This document shows positions 13,641-26,354 of a stretch of DNA of 64,000 nucleotides, one piece after another (position 1 is the stretch's first letter; every line of letters starts with the position of its first letter). A program made the translations under genes and the position numbers. Origin of the DNA: Monomorium pharaonis (lineage: Eukaryota; Arthropoda; Insecta; Hymenoptera; Formicidae); the NCBI RefSeq assembly GCF_013373865.1, contig NC_050467.1:19738996-19802995 (forward strand), given 5' to 3'. The notes under the pieces are model-generated. The model searched no databases. It was given only the letters and a program-made list of their open reading frames with translations, and was not told where the DNA came from.

Positions 13641-16600
13641 CACCGTTATACTACTCCCGAGTGAGCGATTCGTTTTATTAAATTCTCAGGCTGCCAGGTA
13701 AAAGTTTGCATTTCCCAGCAATAGCAAACATGGAAAGCGACTTTAAAAGCATTTTAATTTGCTTTTGTTCGTACACTGATAACCATCAGAACGCGTACGG
13801 AATGCCTTCGTTATACGATCACCAAAACATCCAGGTTGTAATGAAATTTCTTTCGATAAATCGAGTTAGCGCGTCCTCTACTCCGTATTTAGGATTTTCG
13901 GAATGTCATTTCGCGAACGAATTAGAAAGGTAAGACGAGTGTATTTTCTCTGAAAAGATATCAGTTACATCAAATCAATTTATCTTTCGCAACTACGTAT
14001 CTTCCGTTCATCGTTCGAGGTCAATCAATGTTCTACGCAAACGTAAAAAGTTTAATCTCAGTCCGGAGTCAGTATAGATTAAACGAATTCGACTTGATTG
14101 CAAGTTCAATTAATGGAGGAACGTTTCATCGAAGTTATCTACCGGAACACGTTCATCCAATCATTTGTAACCGTCGAGTTTAAAATTGGATTTATTTCGA
14201 CATTCGTTAACAGTTCTGGTTGCCTACCGACCATTGCTATCGCGATATTTTGCCTTAGGCATACACAGAGGTACATACAAATATCTTCATCAAATTATAA
14301 AGCAAATAGCACAATTCCAGTTTGATTCCTAATCACGTAATGGTACAAATGTAATTACCTTATCTGACCAACGCACCGCTATATCATTAATTGCTGCAGG
14401 CACCATCGCTACAATTTATTATCTGCGTAATATTACTCTAATGTCATATAAATCGTATAAAATAATTTCAAGTGAGTTTTAAATAAGTTTCGCAGAAACC
14501 AAACTAGCTTATTATAATTCTACATTTTTTAAATTTTAATGTTAAGTCATAAATATAATATTTGTATAATTTATTGTATAATTTTTCGAGATTCTTTATT
14601 TTTTTATTTTACGAAGTGAATTGACTGAAAGGGAAATTACAAGTATTCATCATAAATTTCTCAGAAAATATTATATGCAGAATCATATACAAAAGCTTTA
14701 TTGATAATGAAGGATGTCGAACAAAAAGATATTTTATCACGTTTCCCCATAATATGTACGACTTGTTACTGCGGAGTGCCTCATCTGATTACTGATAGCG
14801 ACAGCAAACTCCGATAACATGAACGGATGCGCCACGTAGATGTTTTGATGAAATGATTGGGATGACGATGGCGAATGAAGCGTGTGTTACGAGCGACATA
14901 CGAACCGACGTGAAACTGCGCGGGTAATAATCATTACCTATTGATAAGAGCCACGGCGTTACCAGATCACCATTGTTACAAACGTGATGGAGATGAAATT
15001 TAATTTGCCCGTTCAACGCGCCCGCGTTGCCGTAACATACCGTGCCAGGTATAATGCATGGTTATGATTATAATAGACGCGATACGTTTGTTATTAAATC
15101 CCCCCCTCCGCCCCCCCCCTCTCTCTCTCTCTCTCTTCCGACGATGCGGAAGTGATACAATATTCAAACAACAATTTAGAAAGCTTTGTTGCGAGCTGAT
15201 TTAAGTAGGCCACGTAATCAGAAGCTACTAATGAGGAGTGCTGCCCTGATTAACAGTTAATGCGGGTATGTTAAAGCGGTTGGCGCAAGTTGTGCTTGGA
15301 AGCACAGCTTGCATACGTTTCCACATTCATTCGGGATAAAACGCATAATCGCACGTGTCTCGAGTTTTTAAATCCTTCTCAATCTAGATTTATATGTTCG
15401 CAACAGAAAATTGCAATTTGTATACATTAATTTCTTATTTGTTGAATATATTATAAATTTATTGCGCATAATTTTATACGAATAAAACTTTAATATGCGT
15501 ATGATAAATGGAATAATATATGTATGTATATATTTTTTATTCATGTTACATAAATATTATTAAAACATTTTTTGAAACATTATACACCTTGTTTTAGATT
15601 CATCAAACACTTTTGTAATTCAATTTCAATTTATGTAATGTATGCATTGCAATATCAAAATATAATGCAAAAAATAAAGCAATCAGTAAAAGATTAATGT
15701 TTAATCATATGATACCTTTGTAAATTTAATTATTATATTAAATTATATATGAATAATATAAATAACGTATACCTCTTATGTGTTTTAAATATATTAAAAT
15801 ATTTTATTCCCTTATTTATAATAAACACATAAAAATCATATATTTACATTTAATAAAGTCAATTGCTACACAATGCATCTTATCAATAACAATAAAGCAA
15901 TCTTTAAATTTAAATTTATCATCTTGCTACTTTTCACAGTTCAGCAAACTCACGCGATTGCGAAAGATATTTTCTAGTTATTATTCTAGTTTTGATATTG
16001 CATGAATTATTATTCCTGATTGAATATAAAGACTTAGCAGCAGTATTTTTATTTGTCAACATCAGTACCTAATTGAGTGTTGCGTGTAAATATATGTATT
16101 CGTAAAGATATCAATTATAACCGGTGCTGGATGGTCGGATTACAAAACTATGTATGAATCATTACATACAAGCACATAAAATTTAGATTTAATAAATATG
16201 TATTTCTTGTAGTAAGCTGGTAAGGATATAACACAAATTTTAATCTATAATATATATTTAATGCACTATTATTAGATATATATGCATAAAATCGATTATA
16301 TAATATTTCCTGTAGTTATAATTATAATATAATTAATATTTTAATTAATTATATATAACTATATTAAAATGTTGTATTTTCTTGTCTATAGATTAGATCT
16401 AAAAAGAGATATCTAAAAAATGTATTTAATTTTGAGATATTAAAATTTTACTCTAATTCTAACTCCGTTTTTTAATACTTAAAAATATTTTAGTTTTGAA
16501 CAATGTTTAGACTTAAAACACTAAAACATTTAAATGCTGTCAAAAAATTCAGTTGTAATGTTTTAAATCTCAATTTCGTTTAAAATAAAAACATTTTAAT

Positions 16601-18896
16601 ATCTTATAATTAAACATTTCTTTTTTTAATGATATAAACCAAAATTTCTGTTCCCTCCTCTCTCTCTCTCTCTCTTTCTTCGTTAATTTATAAAATATTT
16701 CTTTTTATGTGACCGATAACGATTTTATTGTTTTTTATTATTTACATATACATATGTATCTCATACCTACATATACATATGTAATCATATTTATACCAGT
16801 AAGTTTCTCAATATTCTTGATGATTCGTTATATTGAGCACAAGATGTTGCAACGTGTTAGCTTTCGAAAGATTGCAATGTTCACGCTTGGTATAACATAA
16901 ATGTATTTAAATTCTAGAATATATTCTCATTATTCAGCTTGATATCGCATTTATCAATTTCATCATATCTCTTTAAAACTGAATTAATCCACGCATAAAA
17001 TTATTGTTAGATTAGTAATATTTAATAAAGAGTTTATAAAGTATCTTGAAGTTATATATTATATATATATTTTGAAATATTTTCTTCAAATAAAACATTT
17101 AACAAGTAAACTCTCGTATATAATACATTAATTATATTATTTAAAATAAAATTAACAACTCACTTAAGCAATAAATGTCAATTACTGCAAATATATCTAC
17201 ACATAGTATATTAAAATTTAAAAATTTTCTTACAACCTAAATTAAATAAATACAAATTTATAAATTTTTCTGTGTCAACAAAATTTTAATTAATATTTCA
17301 GCACAAAAGTCCTTGAGAAATAACATTTTTTTCGAACAAAACGTTCCTAAGTACCGATTGACCGGATGAGAGTGTATCAACATCGGTAATCCATCATGGT
17401 TTCTGTATACCGTCTATAATTTGTCTGTGCGGACAGGACTTAACTCTCGATCGATCGCATCCGAGCTGAGGGATCGTCAAAAAAAAAATGCAATACGTAA
17501 AGCTCGCATGTCCGGCTTCCACGATGTCCTCCCTCTTAAGCCCCTCACTATCACATATATCGTTGCACGTCTCACGAAGCCCATAAACTTCGATGGGAAT
17601 CGAGTTTCTTAATAACCTTTCTGCACACGAGATTTCAGCCGACCGCCTCGTAAATAAATCAGTGCCAGAGAAAAATACCGGACTTTGCGAGAGCGCGCGC
17701 GTACGTGTGCTCCAGCGAAATTCCATTCGCGTACACTTTCATTGAAGCGCTCGTACCGGGAAAGTTTTTCCTACGAAATCGTGCGACCTTCGTTTTACTT
17801 TTATTCTCGTCGCGACAGCAAGCGAGCGCAAAGTACTTCCGATAATCGTAATGAAAACTTGACACGCCATGCGTTCTTCTCGCAGCGCGAGAAGGGAAAA
17901 TTACGAGGATAATCGTAATGAAAACTCGACGCTTCTCACGGCACAAATGAATTGCGAGATATTACGTGCAATTATCCCTTTTGTAGATGTTACGAGTGTA
18001 ATTTCGTCAAACAGATTTAAATTTGACGCGGTTCATTCGTTCTTCCTGTTCGTACATCCCTAACTTTAGAATAATTAATTTTCTTTCGTGAAATTTTAGC
18101 ATTAAAATCACAATTAAGAAGAAAGAACTTCTGACAGTTGCAAAAGTTATTATGCAGCTCTTACGAAGAGAAAAAAATACAACATAATTTGAAGGGGAAA
18201 CTAACTAATGCTATCACATAATATCCCAATCTGTGCGCGTCCCTATTTTTCCGTGATACTAGATTAGCAGAAAAAGGCAGCTCGTAAACAGTTGGCTGGA
18301 CGCCAACAACGGACCATCCCATAGATTCCATGTCTCTTTTGTTGTCAGACCCTACGAATAAAGGGCAATCGTATCAATAGATTACATCCTTAGAAAAGCG
18401 CAAAATCGGTACATGATGACGATGGGATTGCCAAACAGGAAAGTTTTCCAAATACTAGTAGGAGGTGTGCCATAAGCACGAGTGAGACGATCGTAAACTT
18501 TTACATTCACATGCAAACGATCCTTTAAAACGAATACAATCACATATAAAACCGCCACCGTTCGACTAGAAGCACTTCCGACTTGTTCGTCGAAACGCTA
18601 GAAACTGGTTAATCTGTAGAACGGACTAAGTTACGCCACGAATATAAATTTTAACTGCCTGAGTAGCCTGAGGTAAAAGTTGATTTATCGTTGACTATTC
18701 TACAATTTTTTTCTTTGATACGCTATCATAGAAATTTGGGAATTAATGCATATTCAGGTATAATCACGTAGTCCTGATATATTTTTAACGCACGTCGTGA
18801 TATTTACTTTTATTTCCTTCAAATGTTAAAATTTTTTGTTTTTGTTTTGAATACTAACTATAACTCACATACATGTTAATAATAGAATCGTTAGAC
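13641..18896. other. intergenic, AT-rich
   Basis: No supported gene. C-rich plus (CT)n tracts lie at 15101-15136 and 16656-16680. The frames around 17394-18063 are short and overlap on both strands without domains. Confidence 0.55.
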
Positions 18897-18905
18897 CCTG
18901 AAGTT
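18897..18905 (+). repeat. left 9-bp target-site duplication
   Basis: CCTGAAGTT directly abuts the left cap and is identical to 26346-26354. The cap itself contains CCTGAAG seven bases further in, so part of the resemblance could be chance. The match in direct orientation at both outer borders is what a target duplication predicts. Confidence 0.8.
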
Positions 18906-19024
18906 ATGAACCTGAAGCTGACGGCCGCGGCGTAGCAGCCGACCAGGGACGAATACGGGCCCCCCTCCTTAAAATAATAACAACTATCTCAAATCAGAAC
19001 CTTTTTTTTTTAAATTTCGTATAC

Positions 19025-20440
19025 AAGCTTTCTAATCACGTAGAAGAAGAATCCAATACGAGCAGCCGCGACACAATTACAAATAATGAGTTAAATAAAC
19101 AATTAAAGTTAAAAAATTATGGATATTTTGGCAAAAATCGCTGTAGCATCTGACAGCAAGTTGCAATCGACTTAAAATTTTATATACAAGCTTTGTAACC
19201 ATGTAGAATAAGAATCCAATACGAGCAGCCGCGACACAATTACAAATAATGAGTTAAATAAACAATTAAAGTTGAAAAATTATGGATATTTTGGCAAAAT
19301 TCGCTGTAGCATCTGACAGCAAATTGCAATCGACTTAAAATTTCATATACAAGCTTTCTAATCATGTAGAAGAAGAATCCAATACGAGCAGCCGCGACAC
19401 AATTACAAATAATGAGTTAAATAAACAATTAAAGTTGAAAAATTAGGGGTACTTCGGCAAAATTCGCTGTAGCATCTGACAGCAAGTTGCGATCTATTTA
19501 AAATTTTATATACAAGCTTTGTAATCATGTAGAAGAAGAATCCAATACGAGCAGCCGCGACACAATTGCAAATAATGAGTTAAATAAACAATTAAAGTTG
19601 AAAAATTAGGGATACTTCGGCAAAATTTGCTGTAGCATCTGACAGCAAGTTGCGATCGACTTAAAATTTTATATACAAGCTTTCTAATCATGTAGAAGAA
19701 GAATCCAATACGAGCAGCCGCGACACAATTACAAATAATGAGTTAAATAAACAATTAAAGTTGAAAAATTAGGGGTATTTCGGCAAAATTCGCTGTAGCA
19801 TCTGACAGCAAGTTGCGATCTATTTAAAATTTTATATACAAGCTTTGTAATCATGTAGAAGAAGAATCCAATACGAGCAGCCGCGACACAATTGCAAATA
19901 ATGAGTTAAATAAACAATTAAAGTTGAAAAATTAGGGGTACTTCGGCAAAATTTGCTGTAGCATCTGACAGCAAGTTGCGATCGACTTAAAATTTTATAT
20001 ACAAGCTTTCTAATCATGTAGAAGAAGAATCCAATACGAGCAGCCGCGACACAATTACAAATAATGAGTTAAATAAACAATTAAAGTTGAAAAATTATGG
20101 ATATTTTGGCAAAATTCGCTGTAGCATCTGACAGCAAATTGCAATCGACTTAAAATTTCATATACAAGCTTTCTAATTATGTAGAAGAAGAATCCAATAC
20201 GAGCAGCCGCGACACAATTACAAATAATGAGTTAAATAAACAATTAAAGTTGAAAAATTAGGGGTACTTTGGCAAAATTCGCTGTAGCATCTGACAGCAA
20301 GTTGCGATCGACTTAAAATTTCATATACAAGCTTTCTAATCATGTAGAAAAAGAATCCAATGCGAGCAGCCGCGACACAATTGCAAATAGTGAATTAAGT
20401 AAACAATTAAAGTTGTAAAATTATGGGTATTTCAGCAAAA
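19025..20440 (+). repeat. left satellite arm, 163-bp units, about 8.7 copies
   Basis: The AAGCTT anchor recurs at 19025 and then every 163 bp to 20329 (8 exact intervals), followed by a partial, diverged last unit. Each unit carries the recognisable segments GCAGCCGCGACACAATT, AATGAGTTAAATAAACAATT and TGTAGCATCTGACAGCA. Units come in two main variants, with either GGATATTTTGG or GGGGTACTTCGG at the same place. Two-unit blocks are repeated at a 326-bp offset. Short open frames in the arm are satellite, not genes. Confidence 0.97.
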
Positions 20441-20935
20441 TTCTGCAATATATCGATGAACTGCTTGTTTCTGTTTATCTAAAAAGACATATATAACTTT
20501 TTTCTCACTGTATTTATTAAATGTGAAGAGCATATGTGAATTACTGTTAAATTTTTATAAATTTTTTTTATTTTCTGTCTCATGAAAAATAATATTTATG
20601 TAATCATAAATATTTATTTCATTAAATGCCTAACAGTGAGAGGAGATTTCTTTTAATCAAGCACCCAGAACTTTCAAAGCATTTTTTTAATTAATATGAT
20701 TGTTTCTAACTTGTATTTCGAAAATCACTTTTTTGTCACGATACGTAGACACCATATATAATTCGCTCTTTTGAATTTTGTAATTTTTATTTCATATTAA
20801 AGAAATCAGTTGCATTAAAAATCCTTGTGAATTTCGGACCTTTTAGACTTGATGATGCAAATTGCAACGTTTACGAAACGTCGGCGCAACGCTGCAACAG
20901 GCAACAGGTCACGACATATACATGGAAGCCCTTTC
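20441..20935. other. loop between the two satellite arms
   Basis: About 495 bp of AT-rich sequence does not resemble the 163-bp unit. A GC-richer segment at about 20860-20910 includes TTTACGAAACGTCGGCGCAA. No frame long enough for a transposase exists here. The loop is either the collapsed interior of a once autonomous element or captured DNA. Confidence 0.75.
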
Positions 20936-23900
20936 TATATTTAACTAATTATTTATAATTATGTCACGGCTGCTCATAATGGATTATTCTTAAATATTAT
21001 TGTAAAGCTTGTATACGAAATTTTAAGTCGATCGCAACTAGCTGTCAGATGCTACAGCAAATTTTGCCAAAATATCCCTAATTTTTCAACTTTAATTGTT
21101 TATTTAACTCATTATTTGTAATTGTGTCGCGGCTGCTCGTATTGGATTCTTCTTCTACATGATTAGAAAGCTTGTATATGAAATTTTAAGTCGATCGCAA
21201 CTTGCTGTCAGATGCTACAGCGAATTTTGCCGAAGTACCCCTAATTTTTCAACTTTAATTGTTTATTTAACTCATTATTTGCAATTGTGTCGCGGCTGCT
21301 CGTATTGGATTCTTCTTCTACATAATTAGAAAGCTTGTATATAAAATTTTAAATAAATCGCAACTTGCTGTCAGATGCTACAGCGAATTTTGCCGAAGTA
21401 CCCCTAATTTTTCAACTTTAATTGTTTATTTAACTCATTATTTGCAATTGTGTCGCGGCTGCTCGTATTGGATTCTTCTTCTACATGATTAGAAAGCTTG
21501 TATATAAAATTTTAAATAGATCGCAACTTGCTGTCAGATGTTACAGCGAATTTTGCCAAAATATCCATAATTTTTCAACTTTAATTGTTTATTTAACTCA
21601 TTATTTGCAATTGTGTCGCGGCTGCTCGTATTGGATTCTTCTTCTACATGATTAGAAAGCTTGTATATAAAATTTTAAATAGATCGCAACTTGCTGTCAG
21701 ATGTTACAGCGAATTTTGCCAAAATATCCCTAATTTTTCAACTTTAATTGTTTATTTAACTCATTATTTGCAATTGTGTCGCGGCTGCTCGTATTGGATT
21801 CTTCTTCTACACGATTAGAAAACTTGTATATGAAATTTTAAGTTGATTGCAACTTGCTGTTAGATGCTACAGCGAATTTTGCCAAAATATCCATAATTTT
21901 TCAACTTTAATTGTTTATTTAACTCATTATTTGTAATTGTGTCGCGGCTGCTCGTATTGGATTCTTTTCCTACATGATTAGAAAGCTTGTATATAAAATT
22001 TTAAATAGATCGCAACTTGCTGTCAGATGTTACAGCGAATTTTGCCAAAATATCCATAATTTTTCAACTTTAATTGTTTATTTAACTCATTATTTGCAAT
22101 TGTGTCGCGGCTGCTCGTATTGGATTCTTCTTCTACATGATTAGAAAGCTTGTATATAAAATTTTAAATAGATCGCAACTTGCTGTCAGATGTTACAGCG
22201 AATTTTGCCAAAATATCCATAATTTTTCAACTTTAATTGTTTATTTAACTCATTATTTGCAATTGTGTCGCGACTGCTCGTATTGGATTCTTCTTCTACA
22301 TGATTAGAAAGCTTGTATATAAAATTTTAAATAGATCGCAACTTGCTGTCAGATGTTACAGCGAATTTTGCCAAAATATCCATAATTTTTCAACTTTAAT
22401 TGTTTATTTAACTCATTATTTGCAATTGTGTCGCGGCTGCTCGTATGGGATTCTTCTTCTACATGATTAGAAAGCTTGTATATAAAATTTTAAATAGATC
22501 GCAACTTGCTGTTAGATGTTACAGCAAATTTTGCCAAAATATCCATAATTTTTCAACTTTAATTGTTTATTTAACTCATTATTTGCAATTGTGTCGCGGC
22601 TGCTCGTATTGGATTCTTCTTCTACACGATTAGAAAACTTGTATATGAAATTTTAAGTTGATTGTAACTTGCTGTTAGATGCTACAGCGAATTTTGCCAA
22701 AATATCCATAATTTTTCAACTTTAATTGTTTATTTAACTCATTATTTGCAATTGTGTCGCGGCTGCTCGTATTGGATTCTTCTTCTACACGATTAGAAAA
22801 CTTGTATATGAAATTTTAAGTTGATTGCAACTTGCTGTTAGATGCTACAGCGAATTTTGCCAAAATATCCATAATTTTTCAACTTTAATTGTTTATTTAA
22901 CTCATTATTTGTAATTGTGTCGCGGCTGCTCGTATTGGATTCTTTTCCTACATGATTAGAAAGCTTGTATATAAAATTTTAAATAGATCGCAACTTGCTG
23001 TCAGATGCTACAGCGAATTTTGCCGAAGTACCCCTAATTTTTCAACTTTAATTGTTTATTTAACTCATTATTTGCAATTGTGTCGCGGCTGCTCGTATTG
23101 GATTCTTCTTCTACACGATTAGAAAACTTGTATATGAAATTTTAAGTTGATCGCAACTTGCTGTTAGATGCTACAGCGAATTTTGCCAAAATATCCATAA
23201 TTTTTCAACTTTAATTGTTTATTTAACTCATTATTTGTAATTGTGTCGCGGCTGCTCGTATTGGATTCTTCTTCTACACGATTAGAAAACTTGTATATGA
23301 AATTTTAAGTTGATCGCAACTTGCTGTTAGATGCTACAGCGAATTTTGCCAAAATATCCATAATTTTTCAACTTTAATTGTTTATTTAACTCATTATTTG
23401 CAATTGTGTCGCGGCTGCTCGTATTGGATTCTTCTTCTACATAATTAGAAAGCTTGTATATAAAATTTTAAATAAATCGCAACTTGCTGTCAGATGCTAC
23501 AGCGAATTTTGCCGAAGTACCCCTAATTTTTCAACTTTAATTGTTTATTTAACTCATTATTTGCAATTGTGTCGCGGCTGCTCGTATTGGATTCTTCTTC
23601 TACATGATTAGAAAGCTTGTATATAAAATTTTAAATAGATCGCAACTTGCTGTCAGATGTTACAGCGAATTTTGCCAAAATATCCATAATTTTTCAACTT
23701 TAATTGTTTATTTAACTCATTATTTGCAATTGTGTCGCGGCTGCTCGTATTGGATTCTTCTTCTACATGATTAGAAAGCTTGTATATAAAATTTTAAATA
23801 GATCGCAACTTGCTGTCAGATGTTACAGCGAATTTTGCCAAAATATCCCTAATTTTTCAACTTTAATTGTTTATTTAACTCATTATTTGCAATTGTGTCG

Positions 23901-26220
23901 CGGCTGCTCGTATTGGATTCTTCTTCTACACGATTAGAAAACTTGTATATGAAATTTTAAGTTGATTGCAACTTGCTGTTAGATGCTACAGCGAATTTTG
24001 CCAAAATATCCATAATTTTTCAACTTTAATTGTTTATTTAACTCATTATTTGTAATTGTGTCGCGGCTGCTCGTATTGGATTCTTTTCCTACATGATTAG
24101 AAAGCTTGTATATAAAATTTTAAATAGATCGCAACTTGCTGTCAGATGTTACAGCGAATTTTGCCAAAATATCCATAATTTTTCAACTTTAATTGTTTAT
24201 TTAACTCATTATTTGCAATTGTGTCGCGGCTGCTCGTATTGGATTCTTCTTCTACATGATTAGAAAGCTTGTATATAAAATTTTAAATAGATCGCAACTT
24301 GCTGTCAGATGTTACAGCGAATTTTGCCAAAATATCCATAATTTTTCAACTTTAATTGTTTATTTAACTCATTATTTGCAATTGTGTCGCGACTGCTCGT
24401 ATTGGATTCTTCTTCTACATGATTAGAAAGCTTGTATATAAAATTTTAAATAGATCGCAACTTGCTGTCAGATGTTACAGCGAATTTTGCCAAAATATCC
24501 ATAATTTTTCAACTTTAATTGTTTATTTAACTCATTATTTGCAATTGTGTCGCGGCTGCTCGTATGGGATTCTTCTTCTACATGATTAGAAAGCTTGTAT
24601 ATAAAATTTTAAATAGATCGCAACTTGCTGTTAGATGTTACAGCAAATTTTGCCAAAATATCCATAATTTTTCAACTTTAATTGTTTATTTAACTCATTA
24701 TTTGCAATTGTGTCGCGGCTGCTCGTATTGGATTCTTCTTCTACACGATTAGAAAACTTGTATATGAAATTTTAAGTTGATTGTAACTTGCTGTTAGATG
24801 CTACAGCGAATTTTGCCAAAATATCCATAATTTTTCAACTTTAATTGTTTATTTAACTCATTATTTGCAATTGTGTCGCGGCTGCTCGTATTGGATTCTT
24901 CTTCTACACGATTAGAAAACTTGTATATGAAATTTTAAGTTGATTGCAACTTGCTGTTAGATGCTACAGCGAATTTTGCCAAAATATCCATAATTTTTCA
25001 ACTTTAATTGTTTATTTAACTCATTATTTGCAATTGTGTCGCGACTGCTCGTATTGGATTCTTCTTCTACATGATTAGAAAGCTTGTATATAAAATTTTA
25101 AATAGATCGCAACTTGCTGTCAGATGTTACAGCGAATTTTGCCAAAATATCCATAATTTTTCAACTTTAATTGTTTATTTAACTCATTATTTGCAATTGT
25201 GTCGCGGCTGCTCGTATTGGATTCTTCTTCTACACGATTAGAAAACTTGTATATGAAATTTTAAGTTGATTGCAACTTGCTGTTAGATGCTACAGCGAAT
25301 TTTGCCAAAATATCCATAATTTTTCAACTTTAATTGTTTATTTAACTCATTATTTGCAATTGTGTCGCGGCTGCTCGTATTGGATTCTTCTTCTACACGA
25401 TTAGAAAACTTGTATATGAAATTTTAAGTTGATTGTAACTTGCTGTTAGATGCTACAGCGAATTTTGCCAAAATATCCATAATTTTTCAACTTTAATTGT
25501 TTATTTAACTCATTATTTGTAATTGTGTCGCGGCTGCTCGTATTGGATTCTTTTTCTACATGATTAGAAAGCTTGTATATAAAATTTTAAATAGATCGCA
25601 ACTTGCTGTCAGATGCTACAGCGAATTTTGCCGAAGTACCCCTAATTTTTCAACTTTAATTGTTTATTTAACTCATTATTTGCAATTGTGTCGCGGCTGC
25701 TTGTATTGGATTCTTCTTCTACACGATTAGAAAACTTGTATATGAAATTTTAAGTTGATTGCAACTTGCTGTTAGATGCTACAGCGAATTTTGCCAAAAT
25801 ATCCATAATTTTTCAACTTTAATTGTTTATTTAACTCATTATTTGTAATTGTGTCGCGGCTGCTCGTATTGGATTCTTTTCCTACATGATTAGAAAGCTT
25901 GTATATAAAATTTTAAATAGATCGCAACTTGCTGTCAGATGCTACAGCGAATTTTGCCGAAGTACCCCTAATTTTTCAACTTTAATTGTTTATTTAACTC
26001 ATTATTTGCAATTGTGTCGCGGCTGCTCGTATTGGATTCTTCTTCTACACGATTAGAAAACTTGTATATGAAATTTTAAGTTGATCGCAACTTGCTGTTA
26101 GATGCTACAGCGAATTTTGCCAAAATATCCATAATTTTTCAACTTTAATTGTTTATTTAACTCATTATTTGTAATTGTGTCGCGGCTGCTCGTATTGGAT
26201 TCTTCTTCTACATGATTAGA
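20936..26220 (-). repeat. right satellite arm, 163-bp units, 32 complete copies
   Basis: This is the same 163-bp unit as the left arm in reverse orientation. It starts with a diverged partial unit (about 20936-21004). The anchor (AAGCTT, or AAAACTT in many units) then runs from 21005 to 26221, an interval of 5216 bp, exactly 32 x 163, so there is no net length change over 32 units. A block of about 1.65 kb (around 21240-22890) reappears 2119 bp downstream (around 23360-25010), which is exactly 13 units. Recent block duplication by unequal exchange or rolling amplification is the likely cause. Confidence 0.97.
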
Positions 26221-26345
26221 AAGCTTGTATACGAAATTTAAAAAAAAAAGGTTCTGATTTGAGATGGTTGTTATTATTTTAAGAAGGGGGGCCCGTATTC
26301 GTCCCTGGTCGGCTGCTACGCCGCGGCCGTCAGCTTCAGGTTCAT

Positions 26346-26354
26346 CCTGAAGTT
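26346..26354 (+). repeat. right 9-bp target-site duplication
   Basis: CCTGAAGTT directly follows the right cap and matches the left copy in all nine bases. Confidence 0.8.

Larger units (their letters stand above)
18906..26345. mobile_element. giant foldback-type DNA element with satellite arms
   Basis: A 7440-bp element ends in inverted caps at 18906-19030 and 26221-26345. Each cap is 125 bp, they differ at only 2 positions, and they begin ATGAACCTGAAGCTGACGGC. Immediately outside both ends is the same 9 bp, CCTGAAGTT (18897-18905 and 26346-26354), read as a target-site duplication. Inside the caps, a 163-bp tandem repeat fills both arms in opposite orientation: about 1.4 kb on the left, about 5.3 kb on the right. 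They surround a loop at about 20441-20935. No transposase frame is present, so it would need proteins from elsewhere. Long repeat-filled inverted arms with a 9-bp duplication recall Drosophila foldback (FB) elements; Mutator-like elements also make 9-11 bp duplications. The superfamily is therefore inferred. Nearly identical caps suggest recent movement or gene conversion. Confidence 0.88.

Noticed and set aside
22445..24752. Identical 62-codon frames at 22445 and 24564 (and a similar pair at 19506 and 19832)
   Set aside because: They arise because the satellite unit is copied; the frame is broken in neighbouring units and nothing suggests coding.
19025..26220. CRISPR-like regularly spaced repeats
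   Set aside because: The whole 163-bp unit is repeated, without unique spacers, and the setting is a eukaryotic genome. It is satellite DNA.
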